Assembly (NCBI RefSeq): GCF_002101885.1
Contig: NZ_LQPS01000029.1
Span: 17,924-81,923, forward strand
Source: Mycolicibacter senuensis
Lineage (GTDB): Bacteria > Actinomycetota > Actinomycetes > Mycobacteriales > Mycobacteriaceae
Direction: 5' to 3'
Length of the DNA stretch: 64,000 nucleotides
A model generated the notes under the pieces. It did not search any database. It was not told where the DNA came from and worked only from the letters and a program-made list of their open reading frames with translations. Within the stretch, counting starts at the first letter, position 1, and the number at the start of each line of letters is the position of its first letter. Shown here in pieces: positions 60,653-64,000 of this stretch. A program made the position numbers and the translations under genes.

Positions 60653-62230
60653 TCAGCGCCGGCGGCGACCGGTGCCCATCGCGCCGCGGGTGATCTGGCC
60701 GACCACCACCGTGGTGACCGCGCTCACCACCTTCTTGCCGTCCCGGGTGGTCAGGAAGTGGCTGAGCCAGCGTCCGAAACGCTGCCACCAGCGCAGCCGC
60801 TTCGGCTCGGGCACCGTGTCACTGCTGTCCCCTCGCGGAGGCCGGTTGCCCTGTCCGGCAGCCAGTTTCTCGGACAGCATTTCGTACGCTGATTCCCGAT
60901 CGATGGTCTGGCCGTATTCGGTCTGCAGCGAACTCGCTTTGGCGGCCGCGGTGACGGCGTCGCCACCGATGGCTGCCATCAACGACCGCGGCGCGCGCAG
61001 CCGGGTCCATGCGACCGGGGTCGGGGCGCCGCGCTCGGAGAGCACGGTGACGATCGCTTCACCGATGCCCAGCGATGTCAGCGCTGATTCCAGGTCGTAC
61101 ACCTTGGTTTTCGGGTAGGTGCGCACCGTCTTGCTCAGCGCCTTCTGATCGTCGGGAGTGAAGGCGCGCAGCGCATGCTGGATCCGCGCGCCCAGCTGCG
61201 ACAGCACCGCGTTGGGCACATCGGTGGGCAATTGCGTGCAGAAGAAAACGCCCACCCCCTTGGAGCGGATCAGCTTGACGGTCTGCTCGACCTGGCCGAG
61301 AAACGCCTTGGAGGCGTCGCTGAACAGCAGATGGGCCTCGTCGAAGAAGAAGACCAGCTTGGGTTTGTCGAGGTCGCCGACCTCGGGCAGGAAGGTGAAC
61401 AGGTCTGCCAGCACCCACATCAGGAAGGTGGAGAACAACACCGGGCGTGCCGCCTGGTCGCCGAGTTCCAGCAGCGAGATGATGCCGCGGCCCTGCGGGT
61501 CGAGGCGGATCAGATCTTTCGGGTCCAACTCCGGCTCACCGAAGAAGGTGTCGGCGCCTTCGGCTTCCAGATTGACCAGCGCCCGCAGGATCACCCCCGC
61601 GGTCGCCGGAGAGACCGCACCCAGCTGCTTGAGCGCCGGCTTGCCCTCGTCGCTGGTGAGATAGCTGATCACCGAGCGCAGATCCTTCAAGTCCAGCAGC
61701 AGGTAACCGTTCTCGTCGGCCCAATGGAAGATCAGCCCCAGCGTCGACTCCTGGGTGGCGTTGAGACCCAGCACCTTCGACAACAGGATCGGGCCGAAGC
61801 TGGAGATGGTGGCCCGCACCGGCACGCCGATTCCCTCGGTGCCCAGCGACAGGAACTCGGTCGGGAACGCGGTCGCCGCCCAGTCATCGCCGGTGTCGGT
61901 GGCGCGCTGGGTGATCTTGTCCCCCGACTCACCGGGCCGCGACAGCCCGGACAGGTCGCCCTTGACGTCGGCCATGACCACCGGGACGCCGGCCGCGGAC
62001 AGCTGCTCGGCGATCACCTGCAGCGTCTTGGTCTTGCCGGTACCGGTGGCGCCGGCCACCAACCCGTGCCGGTTCAAGGTGGCCAGCGGGATGCGGACCT
62101 GCGCGGTGGGGTCGGCGGTGCCGTCGATGACGACCGTGCCCAATTCCAGGGCCTGGCCCTCGGCGGTGTAGCCGGCCGCGATCTGCTGTGCGGCGTTCGC
62201 CGCCGAATCGGGACTCACAGGCCACGACAT
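60653..62230 (-). CDS. HerA/DUF853-type ATPase (Rv2510c)
   Basis: A 525-residue P-loop ATPase of the HerA-VirB4 FtsK-like group. Walker A is GATGTGKT (60-67), Walker B is KLVFFFDEAH, and KGVGVFFCTQLPTDVP is the sensor-like strand. It lacks transmembrane segments except perhaps a weak C-terminal one and ends in a basic GRRRR tail. Family members are assumed to move DNA or protein; the real role is not known. I start at MSWPVSPDS; a GTG six codons earlier is possible. It matches Rv2510c. Confidence 0.87.
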   Translation of the reverse strand: MSWPVSPDSAANAAQQIAAGYTAEGQALELGTVVIDGTADPTAQVRIPLATLNRHGLVAGATGTGKTKTLQVIAEQLSAAGVPVVMADVKGDLSGLSRPGESGDKITQRATDTGDDWAATAFPTEFLSLGTEGIGVPVRATISSFGPILLSKVLGLNATQESTLGLIFHWADENGYLLLDLKDLRSVISYLTSDEGKPALKQLGAVSPATAGVILRALVNLEAEGADTFFGEPELDPKDLIRLDPQGRGIISLLELGDQAARPVLFSTFLMWVLADLFTFLPEVGDLDKPKLVFFFDEAHLLFSDASKAFLGQVEQTVKLIRSKGVGVFFCTQLPTDVPNAVLSQLGARIQHALRAFTPDDQKALSKTVRTYPKTKVYDLESALTSLGIGEAIVTVLSERGAPTPVAWTRLRAPRSLMAAIGGDAVTAAAKASSLQTEYGQTIDRESAYEMLSEKLAAGQGNRPPRGDSSDTVPEPKRLRWWQRFGRWLSHFLTTRDGKKVVSAVTTVVVGQITRGAMGTGRRRR

Positions 62231-62293
62231 TACTTGGCCGGAGTGCACCGGGATGCGGCCACGGGGGCGGCGAACGGCTAACCTGGGCTACTT

Positions 62294-62950
62294 GTGAGCG
62301 TTGCGCGAGACGAACTGGTCTGGATCGACTGCGAGATGACCGGCCTGGATCTGGGCTCGGACAAGCTGATCGAGATCGCCGCGTTGGTCACCGACGGCGA
62401 GCTGAACATCCTCGGCGACGGTATCGACGTGGTGATCCACGCCGACGACGCCGACCTGGACGCGATGAGCGACGTCGTGACCGACATGCACACCCGGTCC
62501 GGGCTGATCGACGAGGTCAGGGCTTCGACCGTCGACCTGGCCACCGCCGAGAAGATGGTGCTCGACTACGTCCGAACCCACGTCAAGCAGGCCAAGACCG
62601 CACCCCTGGCGGGCAACTCGATCGGCACCGACCGCGGTTTCCTGGCCCGCGACATGGCCGCCCTCGACGACTACCTGCACTATCGGATGATCGACGTCAG
62701 CTCGATCAAGGAGCTGTGCCGGCGCTGGTACCCGCGGATCTACTTCGGGCAGCCGGAGAAGGGCCTGGCGCACCGGGCACTGGCCGATATCCACGAATCC
62801 ATCCGAGAGCTGAAGTTCTACCGCAGCACCGCGTTCGTCGCCCCTCCCGGACCGCCTACCAGCGACATCGCTGCGGTAGCCGCGAAGCTGGGACCGCGCT
62901 CGGAGGCGTCGGAGGTAATCGATTCGGTTGCCGAGCGCCCGAGCGGCTAG
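62294..62950 (+). CDS. orn: Oligoribonuclease
   Basis: A 218-residue DEDDh 3'-5' exonuclease that degrades di- to pentanucleotides, ending RNA turnover and pGpG breakdown. The first motif is [10 protein letters not shown] with Asp12 and Glu14; [18 protein letters not shown] and [16 protein letters not shown] give the later Asp and His. The GTG start yields [17 protein letters not shown], five residues longer at the N-terminus than I recall in M. tuberculosis. It is followed by tRNA-His exactly as Rv2511 is by hisT. Confidence 0.95.
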   Translation: MSVARDELVWIDCEMTGLDLGSDKLIEIAALVTDGELNILGDGIDVVIHADDADLDAMSDVVTDMHTRSGLIDEVRASTVDLATAEKMVLDYVRTHVKQAKTAPLAGNSIGTDRGFLARDMAALDDYLHYRMIDVSSIKELCRRWYPRIYFGQPEKGLAHRALADIHESIRELKFYRSTAFVAPPGPPTSDIAAVAAKLGPRSEASEVIDSVAERPSG

Positions 62951-62986
62951 TATCGACGACGCTGCTCGCTTCGGCAGGCAGCAATG

Positions 62987-63059
62987 GTGGCTGTAGTTCA
63001 GTTGGTAGAGCACCAGGTTGTGATCCTGGGTGTCGCGGGTTCGAGTCCCGTCAGCCACC
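62987..63059 (+). tRNA. tRNA-His (anticodon GTG)
   Basis: A full cloverleaf with acceptor stem GTGGCTG/CAGCCAC, D-arm GTTCAGTTGGTAGAGC, anticodon loop TTGTGAT (GTG) and T-arm GGTTCGAGTCC. The base before it (62986) is G, able to serve as the G-1 identity element opposite C73. CCA is not encoded. A terminator follows within ten bases. Confidence 0.97.
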
Positions 63060-63065
63060 CCGATG

Positions 63066-63101
63066 GTCAGGCCCCCTTTCGAGGGGGCCTGACTCGTTTT
63101 T
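63066..63101 (+). terminator. Intrinsic terminator after tRNA-His
   Basis: An 11-bp perfect stem, GTCAGGCCCCC (63066-63076) with GGGGGCCTGAC (63083-63093), closes a six-base loop and is followed by TCGTTTTT. Such a classic hairpin with a U-tract is uncommon in mycobacteria. It should end transcription from orn/tRNA-His and insulate the DUF732 gene. Confidence 0.92.
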
Positions 63102-63227
63102 CCAGAATGCCGCGGCCGTTCGCGTGACCAGCGCAACACGCGTCAATGTAAGCCCGCGGGATCTCATCAGGAGGGTTTCGAGGCGGTGTGCAACCATACG
63201 GCCAACTACGAACCCGAGGGAACCAAA

Positions 63228-63524
63228 GTGATCGCTGTGCGGGCGTTGGCCGGAATCGGTGCGGCAGTTGCCGTCGTCTATATGACTCTTGTGCCCACGG
63301 CCCACGCCGACTACGACAGCTTCTACAAATACCTGGACGACCACGGGACGATGCGGTTCGAATTCCCCGGCGGGCTGTTCGCCAGCGGTATCCAGATGTG
63401 CCAGATGCTCCGGGGAGGAGCAACGCCCGACGATATTCGCCGTATGGGCTTCGGCACGGCGATGGATGTCCCGGGCGTGCTGGATGCAGCCCAGCATGAG
63501 ATCTGTCCCGACACGCTTCGGTAG
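63228..63524 (+). CDS. Secreted DUF732 family protein
   Basis: A 98-residue small exported protein. The signal peptide MIAVRALAGIGAAVAVVYMT ends at AHA-DY, and the mature part (about 73 residues) has the DUF732 pattern: FYKYLDDHG, two Cys (MCQMLRGG and EICPD) likely disulfide-linked, and DIRRMGFGTAMD. I chose the GTG with GAGGGA upstream; a GTG at 63186 would add 14 residues before the signal. DUF732 proteins are numerous in mycobacteria and of unknown function. Confidence 0.85.
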   Translation: MIAVRALAGIGAAVAVVYMTLVPTAHADYDSFYKYLDDHGTMRFEFPGGLFASGIQMCQMLRGGATPDDIRRMGFGTAMDVPGVLDAAQHEICPDTLR

Positions 63525-63811
63525 CCGAATCGTCCCACCGGCGGCGCCTTAAGCCGTCCGGACACATACCCCTCTCTCGATTCCGTGCGTGGCGGCTAGG
63601 CCGGTCCGCGGCCACGCAGCTATCACAGTTGATGCTGGCCAGAGCAGCTAGTCAGGCCGTTGGACCGCGTCGGCTCCCGCTCTACGGCCGCCGCAAGACG
63701 TGCCACTACTGCGCCTTTGTGTAACGGCACCCGGCGTGCCGGGTTTGGCGTCGAGATTACATTTTGGTTACGGTTCCCTGCGTGCTCACGCAAGGACTGA
63801 TTGATCTGCGC

Positions 63812-64000
63812 ATGAAATCCACGGTGCTGGCGGCGACGGCTGTGCTGCCCGCCGCCGTTTTCTTGGCCGGCGGTGTCGGCGCTGAGCCGCCGAACAATGA
63901 CGAGGCGCTGCCTGCGGGTGCCGCCGACGCGCCGCCGCCCCCGCCGGAGGATTTGCCGCCCCCGCCGCCGGAAGACCTGCCTCCCCCGCCACCCGATGTC
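63812..64000 (+). CDS. Proline-rich secreted protein, 5' part only
   Basis: The first 63 codons of a gene cut by the window edge. MKSTVLAATAVLPAAVFLAGGVGA forms a signal peptide, followed by an acidic Pro-rich region with three PPPPP runs separated by EDL (PPPPPEDLPPPPPEDL). This looks like an exported wall-associated or extended spacer protein, but the family cannot be told from this part. An in-frame GTG at 63782 would add 10 residues; the ATG gives the better signal peptide. The 287 bases before it carry only a GCGTG/CACGC dyad (63777-63790 region) and an AT-rich ATTACATTTTGG stretch that may hold its promoter. Confidence 0.6.
   Translation, partial: MKSTVLAATAVLPAAVFLAGGVGAEPPNNDEALPAGAADAPPPPPEDLPPPPPEDLPPPPPDV

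Overview
The window is high-GC mycobacterial DNA. In order and orientation it follows the Mycobacterium tuberculosis H37Rv block from tig (Rv2462c) to orn and tRNA-His (Rv2511, hisT). Markers include lipP, rpiB, pepN, glbO, aglA, the large NAD-dependent gdh, plsB2-plsC, bkdABC, citE-fadE19-accA1-accD1-scoBA-fadD35, cmrA and orn. Homologue names are recognised from memory and no search was run. Several extra genes, and the apparent absence of H37Rv genes such as lipQ, PE_PGRS42 and Rv2472-Rv2474c, point to a non-tuberculosis-complex Mycobacterium (sensu lato). I cannot name the species.

Layout. 1-3.7 kb: start of tig, divergent tRNA-Pro and tRNA-Gly, lipP, and the minus-strand genes nei1, rpiB and a CPWC thiol oxidoreductase. 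3.7-6.5 kb: an inserted PGRS gene with a signal peptide instead of a PE domain, behind an AT-rich promoter island. 6.6-15 kb: pepN, a hypothetical HExxH protein, a DUF5130 pair, an amidohydrolase, an HNH nuclease, glbO-aglA and a thioesterase. 15-22 kb: gdh, ettA and a second ssb. 22-27 kb: an LprG-like lipoprotein, a divergent MFS carrier and a CopD-CtaG fusion. 27-33.6 kb: a coupled glycerolipid operon (WS/DGAT, plsC, plsB2), tRNA-Arg, a 29-residue membrane peptide and echA14.

33.6-57.6 kb is dominated by branched-chain (leucine) catabolism: bkdA-B-C makes isovaleryl-CoA; fadE19, accA1/accD1, a MaoC hydratase, citE and scoA/scoB carry it to acetyl-CoA and acetoacetyl-CoA. Junctions in this operon almost all overlap. 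An accessory block of about 10.7 kb separates bkdA from citE. It holds a MocR regulator with a divergent PNPOx-like gene and a double-palindrome operator, a membrane-cupredoxin-copper nitrite reductase fusion, a TetR/DUF1214/sulfotransferase operon with its own palindrome, a methyltransferase, and a ketopantoate-reductase-like plus D-tartrate-dehydratase-like pair joined to the 3' side of citE. Two copies of a GTTA-N9-TAAC motif, before scoA and between fadD35 and its divergent TetR gene, are probably that regulator's sites.

57.7-64 kb: an MmpS-like membrane protein, an MFS protein, the mycolate reductase cmrA, a HerA-like ATPase, orn, tRNA-His with a strong intrinsic terminator, a DUF732 secreted protein and the start of a proline-rich secreted protein cut by the window edge. 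I saw no transposase, integrase, rRNA or CRISPR array.
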